Positions 53,807-63,261 are shown, counted from the first letter of the stretch. The stretch: DNA of 64,000 nt from CFX5 sp023384495 (GCA_048499455.1 JASNZV010000016.1:124001-188000), one strand, 5' to 3'. Notes: generated by a model not told the origin, from the sequence alone. A program made the numbers and translations.

Positions 53807-55039
53807 ATGCGTGTTCTCTTTATTGCCAACTGGTTCCCGCCCGACTTCACCGGCGGCGCCGAAGTATCCCTCTATCACACCTGCCGCGGGTTGCAGCGCG
53901 CCGGAGTGCAATGCACGCTGCTCTCGGTGACCACGCGCGGGGCGGGCGAGGTCGATGAATGGTATCACGTCGACCACATCCCCGTGCACCGGGTGCATTT
54001 CCACACGCGGCCGCCGCTCAACCAGGTGTTCGACTGGCGAGTCTACCGCACTGTCCGCCGCGAGATCGCCGCGCTCCGGCCTGATCTCGTCCACATCCAC
54101 AACGTTTCGGGCGCGTCGCTGGCCCCCTATGTGGCCTGTCGCCGCGCCGGCGTCCCTGTGGTCAACACGCTGCACGACCTCTGGCTCACCTGCCCCAACA
54201 ACATGCGCTATCAGGAGGATGGCCGCTATTGCAGTCCGGCCCAATTCCCCAACGGCTGTGGGCGCTGCTTCCGCCGCTATGACTATTGGGGGGATGTGCC
54301 GCAGCGGACGCGCCTCTTCCGTGCGCTGACAAGCAACGTGCGCTACTTTATCTCGCCCAGCCAGGCGCTCATCGACCGTCACGTGGAGGCGGGCTACACC
54401 CCGGAACGGTTCCGCCTGGTTCCCTATGGCATTGCCGAGCCCGAACCGGAGCCGCCCCAACACCCCATTGTGCAGCAACTGGCGCGCACGGCGTCCACAC
54501 AGCCGACGGTCGCCTTTGCCGGCGCGGGGACAGAGCACAAGGGCGCGCATGTTGTCTTGGCGGCCATCCCCAAGATTCAGACGCAGGTGGAGAACGTCCG
54601 CATTGTGGTGGCGGGCGGCGGCGAACAGCGCTTTCTCGACCAGTTCCGCGCGCTGGAGCCGGGGGTGATCACGCTGGGCCCCGTGCCGTTCTACGACATG
54701 CGCACGCTCTTTTCCGCCGCCGACTTGAGCATTGTGGCGTCGGTCTGGCATGAGAACTCGCCGGTGGTGATCTACGAGAACTTCCAGATGGGCACGCCCG
54801 TGGCCGGTTCGCAATTGGGGGGCACGCCCGAACTGATCGACGAAGACCGCACCGGTTATCTCTATCCGGCGGGCGATGCCGACGCGCTGGCGAACAAGGT
54901 GGCGCGCCACTTTCGCAAGACCCCCGCCGAACGTCGCCACATGCGCCAGCACTGTGTAGAGACCGTGCGCACCCGCTTGGGCCTGGGCGCCCATATAACG
55001 GCGCTCTTGGGCATCTATGCTGAGGTGTTGGCAAGGTAG
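53807..55039 (+). CDS. GT4-family glycosyltransferase
   Basis: A 410-residue GT-B glycosyltransferase. It starts MRVLFIANWFPPDFTGGAEV, the acceptor-side glycine loop, and has LVHIHNVSGASLAPYVAC, YFISPSQALIDRHVEAG and ENSPVVIYENFQMGTPVAGSQLGGTPEL (donor Glu pair) in the usual order. An internal Cys-rich stretch, CPNNMRYQEDGRYCSPAQF and GCGRCFRR, is seen in many GT4 subfamilies. ATG 53807 fits the family start; the TTG at 53783 is rejected. Two bases separate its stop from the next ATG. Confidence 0.88.
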   Translation: MRVLFIANWFPPDFTGGAEVSLYHTCRGLQRAGVQCTLLSVTTRGAGEVDEWYHVDHIPVHRVHFHTRPPLNQVFDWRVYRTVRREIAALRPDLVHIHNVSGASLAPYVACRRAGVPVVNTLHDLWLTCPNNMRYQEDGRYCSPAQFPNGCGRCFRRYDYWGDVPQRTRLFRALTSNVRYFISPSQALIDRHVEAGYTPERFRLVPYGIAEPEPEPPQHPIVQQLARTASTQPTVAFAGAGTEHKGAHVVLAAIPKIQTQVENVRIVVAGGGEQRFLDQFRALEPGVITLGPVPFYDMRTLFSAADLSIVASVWHENSPVVIYENFQMGTPVAGSQLGGTPELIDEDRTGYLYPAGDADALANKVARHFRKTPAERRHMRQHCVETVRTRLGLGAHITALLGIYAEVLAR

Positions 55040-55041
55040 CC

Positions 55042-56295
55042 ATGCGCGTTCTCCATGTCACCCACCAGTATCATCCGGCCATCGGCGGCGCGGAACGGTA
55101 TATCACCGACGTCTCCGAAGCGCTGGCGCGGCGCGGCCACGTAGTCGATGTCTACACCAGCCAGTCGCGCGACTACCACACCTGGCGCAACGAACTGCCC
55201 CCCTTTGAGCGGATCAACGGCGTCAATGTCCATCGCTTTCGCAGCTTGCCGCGAGGGCCGCTGGCCTGGCGCTTGCTGGAGATTGGCCTGCGCAACCACA
55301 CCGAATACCGGCTGCCCCTCTTTGCGCCCCACATCTTTGTGGGCAATGGGCCAGTCTGCCCGCAGCTCTTTCTCGCCCTGCTGCGCCATGCACCCAGCTA
55401 CGATCTGATTCATATCAACCAACTGCACTACGCCCACGCGTGGACAGCCTATGTGGCCGCCAAGGCGCGCGGTCGCCCGATTGTGTTGACACCCCATATC
55501 CATGTCGAGCAGCCGCAGACCTACGACGTAGGCTACCTGTGGCGCATCTTGCGCGGCAGCGACGCGGTGCTGGCCGACACCGCCGGCGAGCGCGCGTTTC
55601 TGGCCCAGAAGCTGCCCGGCCAACTGGTTGTGCAATGCGGCAAGGGCTTGACGATGGCCGACTTCCCGCCGCGCAGCGCTCAGGCCAGCCGCCGCCACTT
55701 TGGCCTGCCCGACAATGGCTTCGTGCTGCTCTTTCTGGGCCGCAAGACCGAATACAAGGGGCTGGCGCAGGTGCTGCGGGCCTTTATCCAGTTGCGCCAA
55801 CAGCGCGATGACCTCTATCTGCTCGCCGTCGGGCCGGAAACCGAGCATTCAGAGCAACTCTGGCGCACATACGGGGGCGCCGAAGGGCTGGTGGTGCGCG
55901 GCGCGGTCAGCGAAGAGGAACGACTCGATGCGCTGGCCGCCTGCGACCTGCTCGCCCTCCCCTCGGTCGGTGAGGCCTTTGGCATTGTCTATCTCGAAGC
56001 GTGGGCCTATGGTAAACCGGTGATCGGCGCCAATATTCAGTCGGTCGCCTCGCTCATCGACGATGGCGTCGATGGCCTGCTGGTGGACCCGCAGCGGCCC
56101 GGCCAACTGCTCGACGCCGTGCAGCGGCTGGTCGATGACCCCATCCTGGCCCGCCAGATGGGCGCGCAGGGGAACCGCAAACTGAAGCAGCGCTTCACTA
56201 CCGACCATTTCACCGACGTGACCGAGGGGGTCTACCGGCAGGTGATCCGCCGCGCCAATCACGGCGCGCAACGCCCGCAGCGGGCGGCAACATGA
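55042..56295 (+). CDS. GT4-family glycosyltransferase
   Basis: A 417-residue GT-B enzyme. MRVLHVTHQYHPAIGGAERY is the N-terminal signature; YDLIHINQLHYAHAW, VLLFLGRKTEYKGLAQVLRAF and LPSVGEAFGIVYLEAWAYG (EX7E motif, E in SVGEAFGIVYLE) define the donor domain. Probably one step in the assembly of the same surface glycan. It starts two bases after the previous stop and is followed after ten bases by a truncated transferase-like gene. Confidence 0.88.
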   Translation: MRVLHVTHQYHPAIGGAERYITDVSEALARRGHVVDVYTSQSRDYHTWRNELPPFERINGVNVHRFRSLPRGPLAWRLLEIGLRNHTEYRLPLFAPHIFVGNGPVCPQLFLALLRHAPSYDLIHINQLHYAHAWTAYVAAKARGRPIVLTPHIHVEQPQTYDVGYLWRILRGSDAVLADTAGERAFLAQKLPGQLVVQCGKGLTMADFPPRSAQASRRHFGLPDNGFVLLFLGRKTEYKGLAQVLRAFIQLRQQRDDLYLLAVGPETEHSEQLWRTYGGAEGLVVRGAVSEEERLDALAACDLLALPSVGEAFGIVYLEAWAYGKPVIGANIQSVASLIDDGVDGLLVDPQRPGQLLDAVQRLVDDPILARQMGAQGNRKLKQRFTTDHFTDVTEGVYRQVIRRANHGAQRPQRAAT

Positions 56296-56305
56296 GAGGG
56301 AAACT

Positions 56306-57292
56306 ATGCAGGTTGCATTAATCACGCCGCGCCTGATCGCCAACGATCTACTCAGCCGCCGCGTGGCGCTCCAGGCGTGGCACTTCGGCGCGCGGGGCGA
56401 CGAGGTGGTCATCTATAGCGCCACGCCGCCCGCCGCCGAGGTCGCTGGCGAGATGGCCGCGCCCGTGCGCGTGCTGGCCGGAGATCAGGCCCATGAACTT
56501 GGCCGGCCTGCGGGCGGCGCCAGCGACCTCTATGTCTTTCACGGCGCCCGCCCCTATCCCCTGATGGAGAATCTGCTGCACCTGGAGCGGGGCGCAACCG
56601 TCCTCTATTTCTACGACGAGGCAGCTGAAGAGCGCCAGGGTGATTCAACCATCGCGGGCGGCGTATCCACCCTGGGCCGGCTGGCCGCCTGCGCCGATCT
56701 GGTGGTGACCGAAAGCGAGACCGCCGCCCAGACGCTGGTGGAGGAGCACGGTTATACGGCCATGCCCGTACACGTGCTGCCGGTCAACGAGCAGACCACG
56801 CCGGGCGAATATGCCGTGCTCTGGGCCGAGGCCGTGGCCGCGGCGACCGCCTGGCTGCCCAACCGCCCCTATCCCTATGGCCGCCTTCCGGCGCTCGAAG
56901 AGCTGCACCCGCCCGATCAGGGACAGCGCCCCTCGCCAACGGCGGAACTGGCTGCGCCAGACGCCATCGACTCGCCCACGCTGGCCGCCGAGCTGGAGGC
57001 GCTCGCCACTGCGGCCAAAACCATGCAGCGGGGCTATATGGTGCGCTCGCGGCTCCCCATCGTGGGGGCGCTGATCGCCTGGCTGCGACGCAACCTCACC
57101 TCGCACCTGCGCGAACCCTATATCGACCCGACGTTCCAGCGGCAGGAGTCGTTCAACCGTCAGGCCGCACAGGCGCTGGAAACCCTCGCCCGCCACCACG
57201 CCGCAACCGTGGCCGCGCTCGAACAGCGCATCGCCGAACTGGAACGCCGCGCCGCCAACCCACCCGATGCATCGCCTGGGGAGACGCCATGA
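56306..57292 (+). CDS. GT4-like protein lacking a donor domain, with coiled-coil tail
   Basis: A 328-residue protein. Residues 1-175 match the N-terminal acceptor half of GT4 enzymes (LITPRLIANDLLSRRVALQAWHF, YVFHGARPYPLMENLLHL, CADLVVTESETAAQTLVEE), but no C-terminal donor-binding domain with the Glu motif follows. Instead a Pro-rich linker leads to a tail (YMVRSRLPIVGALIAWLRRN, then IDPTFQRQESFNRQ) and a coiled coil. It may be a non-catalytic partner of a neighbour. It shares the ATGA junction with the next gene, which has a matching tail. Confidence 0.65.
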   Translation: MQVALITPRLIANDLLSRRVALQAWHFGARGDEVVIYSATPPAAEVAGEMAAPVRVLAGDQAHELGRPAGGASDLYVFHGARPYPLMENLLHLERGATVLYFYDEAAEERQGDSTIAGGVSTLGRLAACADLVVTESETAAQTLVEEHGYTAMPVHVLPVNEQTTPGEYAVLWAEAVAAATAWLPNRPYPYGRLPALEELHPPDQGQRPSPTAELAAPDAIDSPTLAAELEALATAAKTMQRGYMVRSRLPIVGALIAWLRRNLTSHLREPYIDPTFQRQESFNRQAAQALETLARHHAATVAALEQRIAELERRAANPPDASPGETP

Positions 57293-58701
57293 GCTTTCAG
57301 ACTGCCGACCTGCTCGCGCCCAGCGTCCGCACGGGCGACGCCACGGGCAACCATCTGATGGAGGTGGCCCGCATCCTGCGCGAAGAGCGGATCGAGACGC
57401 AGATCCTCTGCAACTACCAGCCCGGCCCGGCGCCCGACGACATCCGCCCGCTCATGCGCCAGATTGACTATGCGAATTATCAGCCGCAGAGCGACCTGCT
57501 CGTGTTGGCCTACCCCAGTTGGTATCCGCTGGCCGAGCGGATTCGCGATGCGCGCGGCGCGGCGCTCTTTGCCTATCACGGGGTGACGCCCCCCCACTTG
57601 TGGGGTGTGGAAGCGGGCCGCGAACAGATGCAGCTTTCGCAGGTGCGCACCCAACTGGCCTGGTTTGCGCATCTGGCGCTGGCCGACAGCCCTTTCATCG
57701 GCCACGAGCTGCACACGCTCTCCGGCTACCCCATGGAGCGCATTCGCATTGTACCCATCAGCGTGCCGGTGGATCACATCCGCGCGCGGCCCACTGAGAC
57801 AACGCTGGCCGCGCTGCGCGCCAAATGGCGGCTCGACGGCAAACAGGTGGCGCTCTTTGTGGGGCGAGTGGCCGGGAACAAACGGATCGACGCCGCCATC
57901 GACGCCGTGGCGCAGTTGAGCGCCGCCCACCCCGACCTGCACCTGCTGGTGGTGGGCAGCCGCGAGGGCAATCCCGCTGAACGCGAGCTGGCCGAAAAGC
58001 TGGAAGCGCGGGCCACACGCCTGGGCATCGCCGACCGCGTCACGCTGACCGGCCGCGTCGAGGCGGTGGAGCCGTTCCTCCATTTGGCCCATGTGGTTGT
58101 GCTGCCCAGCCAACACGAGGGGTTTGGCATCCCCCTGGTGGAGGCGATGGCGGCGGGCGCGCCCGTAGTGGCCGGCAACACCGGCGCCATGCCCTGGGTG
58201 CTCGACGCCGAGGGGGACGAGGCGTTGGCCGCCGGGCTGCTCTGCAAACCGGGCGACGCGGGCGATTTGGCGCGGCAGATCCACCGTATTCTCGCCGAAG
58301 AGGAGCTGCGCGCTTCGCTGATCCGCCGGGGGCAGGCGCGCGCCGACGCCTTTAGCCCGGCGCTCTTTGCGCGCAACCTGCGCAGCGTGCTGGCCGAGCT
58401 GGCCGAGCTGGCCAAAGAGCCGCCGCCGGTGGCGCAACACCCGGTGGGCAAGCTCTATGAGCAGGCCGACATCGCGCTGCGCAGCTACCGGGTGCGCTCG
58501 GGCGCGCCGGGGGTAGGCCCCCTCATCGAGTGGGTGCGGGTCAACAGCACCACCCACATCAAGGAAGCCTATCTCGACCCGATCATCGAGCGGCAGGTCA
58601 ACTACAACCGGCTGCTGGCCGATGAGATCATGCGGCTGGAGGGCGAGGTTCGCCAGCTGCGCGAGGAGATCGCGGCGTTGCGGGGTCAGCGCAATCCGTA
58701 A
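57289..58701 (+). CDS. GT4-family glycosyltransferase with coiled-coil tail
   Basis: A 470-residue GT-B enzyme: LARSVRTGD-like N-terminal part, VALFVGRVAGNKRIDAAIDAV and LPSQHEGFGIPLVEAMAAGAPVVAG (EX7E, clear). The tail from about residue 395 has YRVRSGAPGVGPLIEWVRVN, then THIKEAYLDPIIERQVNYNR and a coiled coil (EIMRLEGEVRQLREEIAAL). The same tail pattern ends the preceding protein. Coupled by ATGA overlap. It is the last gene of the cluster. Confidence 0.85.
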   Translation: MSFQTADLLAPSVRTGDATGNHLMEVARILREERIETQILCNYQPGPAPDDIRPLMRQIDYANYQPQSDLLVLAYPSWYPLAERIRDARGAALFAYHGVTPPHLWGVEAGREQMQLSQVRTQLAWFAHLALADSPFIGHELHTLSGYPMERIRIVPISVPVDHIRARPTETTLAALRAKWRLDGKQVALFVGRVAGNKRIDAAIDAVAQLSAAHPDLHLLVVGSREGNPAERELAEKLEARATRLGIADRVTLTGRVEAVEPFLHLAHVVVLPSQHEGFGIPLVEAMAAGAPVVAGNTGAMPWVLDAEGDEALAAGLLCKPGDAGDLARQIHRILAEEELRASLIRRGQARADAFSPALFARNLRSVLAELAELAKEPPPVAQHPVGKLYEQADIALRSYRVRSGAPGVGPLIEWVRVNSTTHIKEAYLDPIIERQVNYNRLLADEIMRLEGEVRQLREEIAALRGQRNP

Positions 58702-58748
58702 GGCGTGGGTGCGCCAGACGTCAAACGTGATGACGCGATGTCTGCGCT

Positions 58749-58836
58749 TTGAACGCAAAGCGCCAGGATGCAGAGACGCCAAGGGGGTCGAATCGTAGAT
58801 CTTTGCGTCTTTGCTCCTCTGCGCCTTTGCGTTGAA
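58749..58836. repeat. AACGCAAAG-type dispersed inverted repeat
   Basis: An imperfect inverted repeat of the common form: GAACGCAAAGCGCCAGGATG, then CAGAGACGCCAAGG, and on the other side TCTTTGCGTCTTTGCTCC and TCTGCGCCTTTGCGTT. Repeats of this AACGCAAAGG-type composition are found in many bacterial genomes. It fills the gap between the glycosyltransferase cluster and acpS. Confidence 0.7.
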
Positions 58837-58885
58837 TTCGATCTGCAAAGACAGTGGTGATGCATTTGGGTTGTGAAAAAGCACT

Positions 58886-59257
58886 ATGCTGCGGACCGGT
58901 GTAGACCTGATCGAGATCGAGCGTGTCCGGCTGGCGGTCGACCAACAGGGCGACCGCTTTTTGCGCCGCGTCTTTACGGCGAGCGAACTGGCGCTATGCG
59001 CGGGCCGGGTGGAGTCGCTGGCGGCCCGCTTTGCGGCCAAGGAGGCGGTGGCCAAGGCGCTGGGCACCGGCATCTGGCGGCAGGGCGTCATGTGGACGGA
59101 CATCGAGATCCTGCGCGACGCCGAGAGTGGCGCGCCCCAACTGTGTCTACACGGCGCGGCGGCGGCCCGCTCGGCCACCCTGGGCGTGGAGGAGTGGTCC
59201 ATCAGCCTGAGCCACGACCAGGAACGGGCCATCGCCTTTGTGGTGGGTCTGGGGTGA
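58886..59257 (+). CDS. acpS: holo-[acyl-carrier-protein] synthase AcpS
   Basis: A 123-residue enzyme that transfers 4'-phosphopantetheine from coenzyme A to acyl carrier protein. The Mg-binding and catalytic motifs are GVDLIEIERV (Asp) and ARFAAKEAVAKALGTG (Glu and Lys), and the C-terminal WSISLSHDQERAIAFV matches the trimer-forming family end. Length is normal. No strong ribosome binding site is seen before the ATG. Probably transcribed on its own or with the GNAT that starts 57 bases on. Confidence 0.92.
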   Translation: MLRTGVDLIEIERVRLAVDQQGDRFLRRVFTASELALCAGRVESLAARFAAKEAVAKALGTGIWRQGVMWTDIEILRDAESGAPQLCLHGAAAARSATLGVEEWSISLSHDQERAIAFVVGLG

Positions 59258-59313
59258 GCGAACAGCCGATCCCCGTCAATGACAATCGACATCACTAGAT
59301 TCTGGAGGCAACC

Positions 59314-60387
59314 GTGACCATACCGCTCAGAGCCTTCAACCCGGCGCTGCGTGACGACGAGCAGGCGCCTCTCGTGCTGCGCCCGGCAGGACCGGCAGAC
59401 AACCCCACGGTCGCCATGCTCCTCAATGCCCACAGCATGGACCTTTTGGGCGGGCCCCATACGCTCATGGATGATCACGGGCGGCTGCGCCAGGTGCGCT
59501 ACACGCCAGGGACAGCCACCCAGGCGCTGGTCACGACACCGGGCGGGGAGGCCGTGGCCTACGCCTTTTGCAGCGGCGAGGCGCCCTTCGTTGTGACCGA
59601 GGTGGGCGGCGTCGTGCATCCCGCCTATCGGCGGCGGGGCATTGGGACGGCGCTGCTGCGCTGGGCCGAGCGGCAGGCCCGCACCATACTGGCCGTTGCC
59701 CCGGCGGATGCGCACCTGGTGCTCAACGCTCACTGTTATGACGTGGACCAGGGCGCGCGGGCGCTGCTGGGGCAAGGAGGCTATCACCTGGCGCGCGAGT
59801 GGATTCACCTGACGGTGACGTTAGGCCAGTCGCCGCCCGCGCCTGTCTTCCCGCCGGGAATCACCGTGCGGGAGCTGGACCAGCGCACGGATTGGCCGCG
59901 GGTTGGCCCCGCGCTGGACGAGGCCTTCATGGACCACTGGGGGCAGATCAATATGCCGCCCGAACCGCCACCAACCCCAGACTCGCCCGTAGACGAACAG
60001 CCTTCCACAGAGACGGCCAACGAGGATGACCCTTATTTCAACTCCGCAGGGCTCTGCTTTGTCGCGCTGCACGGCGACGAGGTAGTAGGCTCCTGTCTGT
60101 GCAATGCGCGCACCATCGAATGGCCCGATGTAGGCCGGGTGGGCAGCCTCAGCATCCGCCGGCCCTATCGCCGGCAGGGGATCGCGCGCGCCCTGCTCCA
60201 CCATGCTTTTGGCGCCTTTTACCAGCGCGGCGTGCGGCGCATTGTCACCGACACCGATGGCGCCAGCTTCACGGGGGCCAACCATCTCTATGCCCAGGTG
60301 GGGATGTCGATCTACCGGCGTGAACTCACCTTTGAGCGCACACTGCGACCGGGCCGCGAATGGCGCGCCCTACACGCTGTCGCTTGA
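59314..60387 (+). CDS. tandem GNAT N-acetyltransferase
   Basis: A 357-residue protein with two GNAT domains. Domain 1 has VVHPAYRRRGIGTALLRWAE; domain 2 has SIRRPYRRQGIARALLHHAFG and ends TGANHLYAQVGMSIYRRE. The C-terminal half matches the tandem GNAT at 5226-6254 (shared ALLHH.FG, TGA..LY...GM, LRPGR), so the two are paralogues 53 kb apart. An insertion of about 20 residues rich in Pro, Glu and Thr lies in domain 2. GTG 59314 is preceded by a strong GGAGG. Substrate unknown. Confidence 0.8.
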   Translation: MTIPLRAFNPALRDDEQAPLVLRPAGPADNPTVAMLLNAHSMDLLGGPHTLMDDHGRLRQVRYTPGTATQALVTTPGGEAVAYAFCSGEAPFVVTEVGGVVHPAYRRRGIGTALLRWAERQARTILAVAPADAHLVLNAHCYDVDQGARALLGQGGYHLAREWIHLTVTLGQSPPAPVFPPGITVRELDQRTDWPRVGPALDEAFMDHWGQINMPPEPPPTPDSPVDEQPSTETANEDDPYFNSAGLCFVALHGDEVVGSCLCNARTIEWPDVGRVGSLSIRRPYRRQGIARALLHHAFGAFYQRGVRRIVTDTDGASFTGANHLYAQVGMSIYRRELTFERTLRPGREWRALHAVA

Positions 60388-60589
60388 CCGCTCTAGGGAC
60401 AGCATCTACGCAATCCCCGTTGGAGAGACCGCGCCCAGCGGGCGCCCGCGTGCCTCACCAAAAAAATGCAGGGTCAAAAACCGTGACTGATAACGAAAAG
60501 TCGCCTCAGCGACTAGACGTTCAGTGCCTGCACTCAGAGGATCACCGACTTTTCACTGTCAGACGCCGAATTGAATTCGTCGCAATCGA

Positions 60590-60617
60590 TTGACAATCCA
60601 GCCAAATATGGGATAAT
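60590..60617 (+). promoter_or_regulatory. sigma-70-type promoter of the LuxR gene
   Basis: TTGACA and GATAAT separated by 16 bases; transcription should start near 60624, 45-70 bases before the gene start. It places the earlier candidate start at 60571 upstream of the promoter, which rejects it. The rest of the gap 60388-60589 shows nothing recognised. Confidence 0.7.
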
Positions 60618-60669
60618 AAAAACATCCTCTCTACGTGTCTGCCTGGACCGGAACAGCGCGCTCACGGCG

Positions 60670-63228
60670 ATGCCCCGGATTTTGGACCGTGGAATGCACA
60701 CGCAATTGCAGCAACCGATTTTGCCAGTGCCACTCACACCTTTGCTCGGTCGCGAGCAGGATGTGCGGGCAGTGGCGGCTCATCTGCGCCGCCCCGCCGT
60801 ACGCCTGCTCACGCTCACCGGCCCCGGCGGCGTGGGCAAGACGCGGCTGGGGGTGCAGGTGGCCGAGGATCTGGCGCAGGAGTTCCCCAATGGGGTGACC
60901 TTTGTCTCCCTGGCGCCGTTGCGCGATCCTGACCTGGTCATGCCGACCATTGCCCAGACCCTGGGCCTGCGCGAAGAAGGCAAGCAGCCGATCTTGGAAC
61001 GGCTGAAGGCGCACCTACACAACCAGCAGGCCCTGCTGCTGCTTGATAATTTTGAGCAGGTGGCAGTGGCGGCTGTGCAGCTGGTCGAACTCTTGACAGC
61101 GTGTCCGGCCCTGAAGGTCCTGGTTACCAGCCGGGCAGCGCTGCGCGTCTCCGGCGAGCACGAGTACCCTGTACCCCCTTTGGCCCTGCCCGATCTGAGC
61201 CATCTCCCTGACCTGGAAACATTGTCCGCGGTGGCAGCCGTAGCTCTGTTCGTGCAACGGGCACAATCCGTGCAGCCAAATTTTGCCCTCACTGCGTCCA
61301 ACGCCCCGGCGGTCGCCGAGATCTGCGTGCGGCTGGATGGGCTGCCGCTGGCCATTGAACTGGCCGCCGCCCGCGTGAAACTGCTCCCGCCTCCGCTGTT
61401 GTTGGAGCGCCTGGAGAAAGGGCTGGCGTTTTTGACCGGTGGTCCCCGCGATCTACCGGCGCGCCAGCGGACGCTGCGAGACACCATCGACTGGAGTCAC
61501 AACCTGCTGGCCGCCGACGAGCAGCGCCTCTTCCGGCGGCTTGCGATCTTTGCCGGCGGCTTTACGCTGGAGGCCGCCGAAGCCGTCTGCGACGCGCCGG
61601 CTTCTGATGCCGCTGATGCGTTCTCCGTGCTCAGTGGCCTGGCCGCACTGCGCGACAACAGCCTGCTGCAGCGGGTCGAGGCCGCGGCGGGCCTGCCCCT
61701 CCGCTTTACGCTGCTGGAAACGCTCAAGGAGTACGGTCTGGAGCAGTTGGCGGCCAGCGGAGAACTGGAGACCTTCCAGCAGCGGCAGGCCGCCTACTAC
61801 CTGGCGCTGGCCGAGGAGGCGGAGCCCTACCTGACCAGTACCGAACAGAGCGTCTGGCTGGAGCGATTGGGTGTGGAACATGACAATCTGCGCAACGCAA
61901 TGCGCAGCGCACTGGACCGGCGCGATCATGCCACTGCGCTGCGTCTGGCCGGGTCGATCTGGTGGTTCTGGTATCTGAGAGGCTATTTGAGCGAAGGCCG
62001 TCGCTGGCTGGAAGAAGCGATTGCGGCCGCCGGTGCTTTCCCTGCCGCGTCTGGCAAGAGGCGCGGAGAATCAGAGTCCGAGAGTGCCCCATCCATGAAT
62101 CGCTGGCGCGCCAGAGCGCTGGCCGGTGCAGGCATCCTGGCCTATTATCAGGGAAACAGCAGTCAAGCAGGCGCACGCTGTGGCGAAAGTCTCGCTATCT
62201 TCCGGCAGTTGGGCGACAAGCGCGGGATCGCCGTTGCCCTCCACGGTCTGGCCGCGGTTGCCCGATTGGGCGGCAGCTACGCGGCGGCGCGCGCCATGTA
62301 CCGGGAAAGTCTCGCCCTCTTTCAGGGGTTGGGCGAGAGGTGGTTCGCCGAGTATACGCGTTTCTACCTCGGGGTTGCATTCTGGCTGGAAGGCAACTGG
62401 GATGGCGCAGAACCTCTCTTCGAGGAGTGCATGAGCGGGTACGGCGCTTTGGGGGACCGCAAGGGAATTCGCTATGCACATTTTGGTCTGGCACACGTAG
62501 CCCTGGGCCGGGGTGATTGCGAGCTAGCGCGCACCCACTTCGACCGGTGCCTGGAAGTGACACGGGGACTTGGCGATCGGCTTATTGTTGGTCGAGTCCT
62601 CTATGGATTGGGCGAGGTTGCCTTTGGCCAGGACGATCTGGACAGGGCCCAGGATCTGCACCGGCAAAGCATGGCTATCTTCCACGAGCTCCAAGATCTA
62701 CCCCTCGTGCTCTGGAGCCTGGACAGCCTGGCCGGCGTGGCGGTGGCCCAAGGAGACCCGGCGCGTTGCGTGCGGTTATTTGGCGCGGCGGCAGCGCTGC
62801 GCAACGCCCTCGGCATCCCCCAGCCCCTGTTTCGTCGCGCCCCTTACGAGCGCATGCTGGCCCTTGGCCACAGCCAGCTCGACGAAGCGACAGCCGCACA
62901 GGCGTGGGCGCGGGGGCAGGCCATGAGCGTCGAGCAGGCCGTTCAGTACGCATCGACCCCGGCGGCAAGCACCTCCCATGCTTCTTCCGGCAAACAGGCT
63001 CCCCAGACCCCGGCGCGACAGGACGCGTCACCCTTATCCGAGTTAACGGAGCGGGAAGTAGAGGTGCTGCGCCTGGTGGCTTCGGGCATTACCGACGCCG
63101 AGGTGGCCGCACAGCTTGTCCTCAGCGTGCGCACCATCAACTCTCACCTACGCTCCATCTACAGCAAATTGAACGTCAACACACGTACGGCAGCGTCTCG
63201 CTACGCCGTCGAGTATGGACTTGTTTGA
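60670..63228 (+). CDS. LuxR-family regulator with NB-ARC-type ATPase and TPR-like repeats
   Basis: An 852-residue STAND-type transcription regulator. The ATPase begins LLGREQDVRAVAAHLR and has Walker A GPGGVGKT at residues 51-58, Walker B ALLLLDNFEQV, and VTSRAALRV (sensor Arg). A winged-helix part (HNLLAADEQRLFRRLAIFAGGF) follows, then helical repeats of TPR type (about 380-720), and a LuxR helix-turn-helix at the end (LTEREVEVLRLVASGITDAE, NSHLRSIYSKLNV). Ligand binding to the repeats presumably triggers ATP-driven oligomerisation and DNA binding. The start is ATG 60670 or ATG 60694; neither has a good ribosome binding site. The target genes are unknown; the oxidase downstream is a candidate. 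Confidence 0.87.
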   Translation: MPRILDRGMHTQLQQPILPVPLTPLLGREQDVRAVAAHLRRPAVRLLTLTGPGGVGKTRLGVQVAEDLAQEFPNGVTFVSLAPLRDPDLVMPTIAQTLGLREEGKQPILERLKAHLHNQQALLLLDNFEQVAVAAVQLVELLTACPALKVLVTSRAALRVSGEHEYPVPPLALPDLSHLPDLETLSAVAAVALFVQRAQSVQPNFALTASNAPAVAEICVRLDGLPLAIELAAARVKLLPPPLLLERLEKGLAFLTGGPRDLPARQRTLRDTIDWSHNLLAADEQRLFRRLAIFAGGFTLEAAEAVCDAPASDAADAFSVLSGLAALRDNSLLQRVEAAAGLPLRFTLLETLKEYGLEQLAASGELETFQQRQAAYYLALAEEAEPYLTSTEQSVWLERLGVEHDNLRNAMRSALDRRDHATALRLAGSIWWFWYLRGYLSEGRRWLEEAIAAAGAFPAASGKRRGESESESAPSMNRWRARALAGAGILAYYQGNSSQAGARCGESLAIFRQLGDKRGIAVALHGLAAVARLGGSYAAARAMYRESLALFQGLGERWFAEYTRFYLGVAFWLEGNWDGAEPLFEECMSGYGALGDRKGIRYAHFGLAHVALGRGDCELARTHFDRCLEVTRGLGDRLIVGRVLYGLGEVAFGQDDLDRAQDLHRQSMAIFHELQDLPLVLWSLDSLAGVAVAQGDPARCVRLFGAAAALRNALGIPQPLFRRAPYERMLALGHSQLDEATAAQAWARGQAMSVEQAVQYASTPAASTSHASSGKQAPQTPARQDASPLSELTEREVEVLRLVASGITDAEVAAQLVLSVRTINSHLRSIYSKLNVNTRTAASRYAVEYGLV

Positions 63229-63245
63229 TGCTTCACCGCGCCGTC

Positions 63246-63261
63246 TAGGCAATTTTGCCTA
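63246..63261. other. 16-bp palindrome after the LuxR gene
   Basis: TAGGCAATTTTGCCTA, a 7-bp stem with a 2-base loop, 17 bases past the stop. The half-site TTAGGCAATC recurs near 63290. No T run, so an operator between the regulator and the oxidase is more likely than a terminator. Confidence 0.4.

Noticed and set aside
57160..59808. 882-codon open frame on the minus strand
   Set aside because: It runs antisense to well-supported genes (glycosyltransferases, acpS, GNAT). Long antisense frames arise from the GC-rich codon pattern; the product has no recognisable domain.
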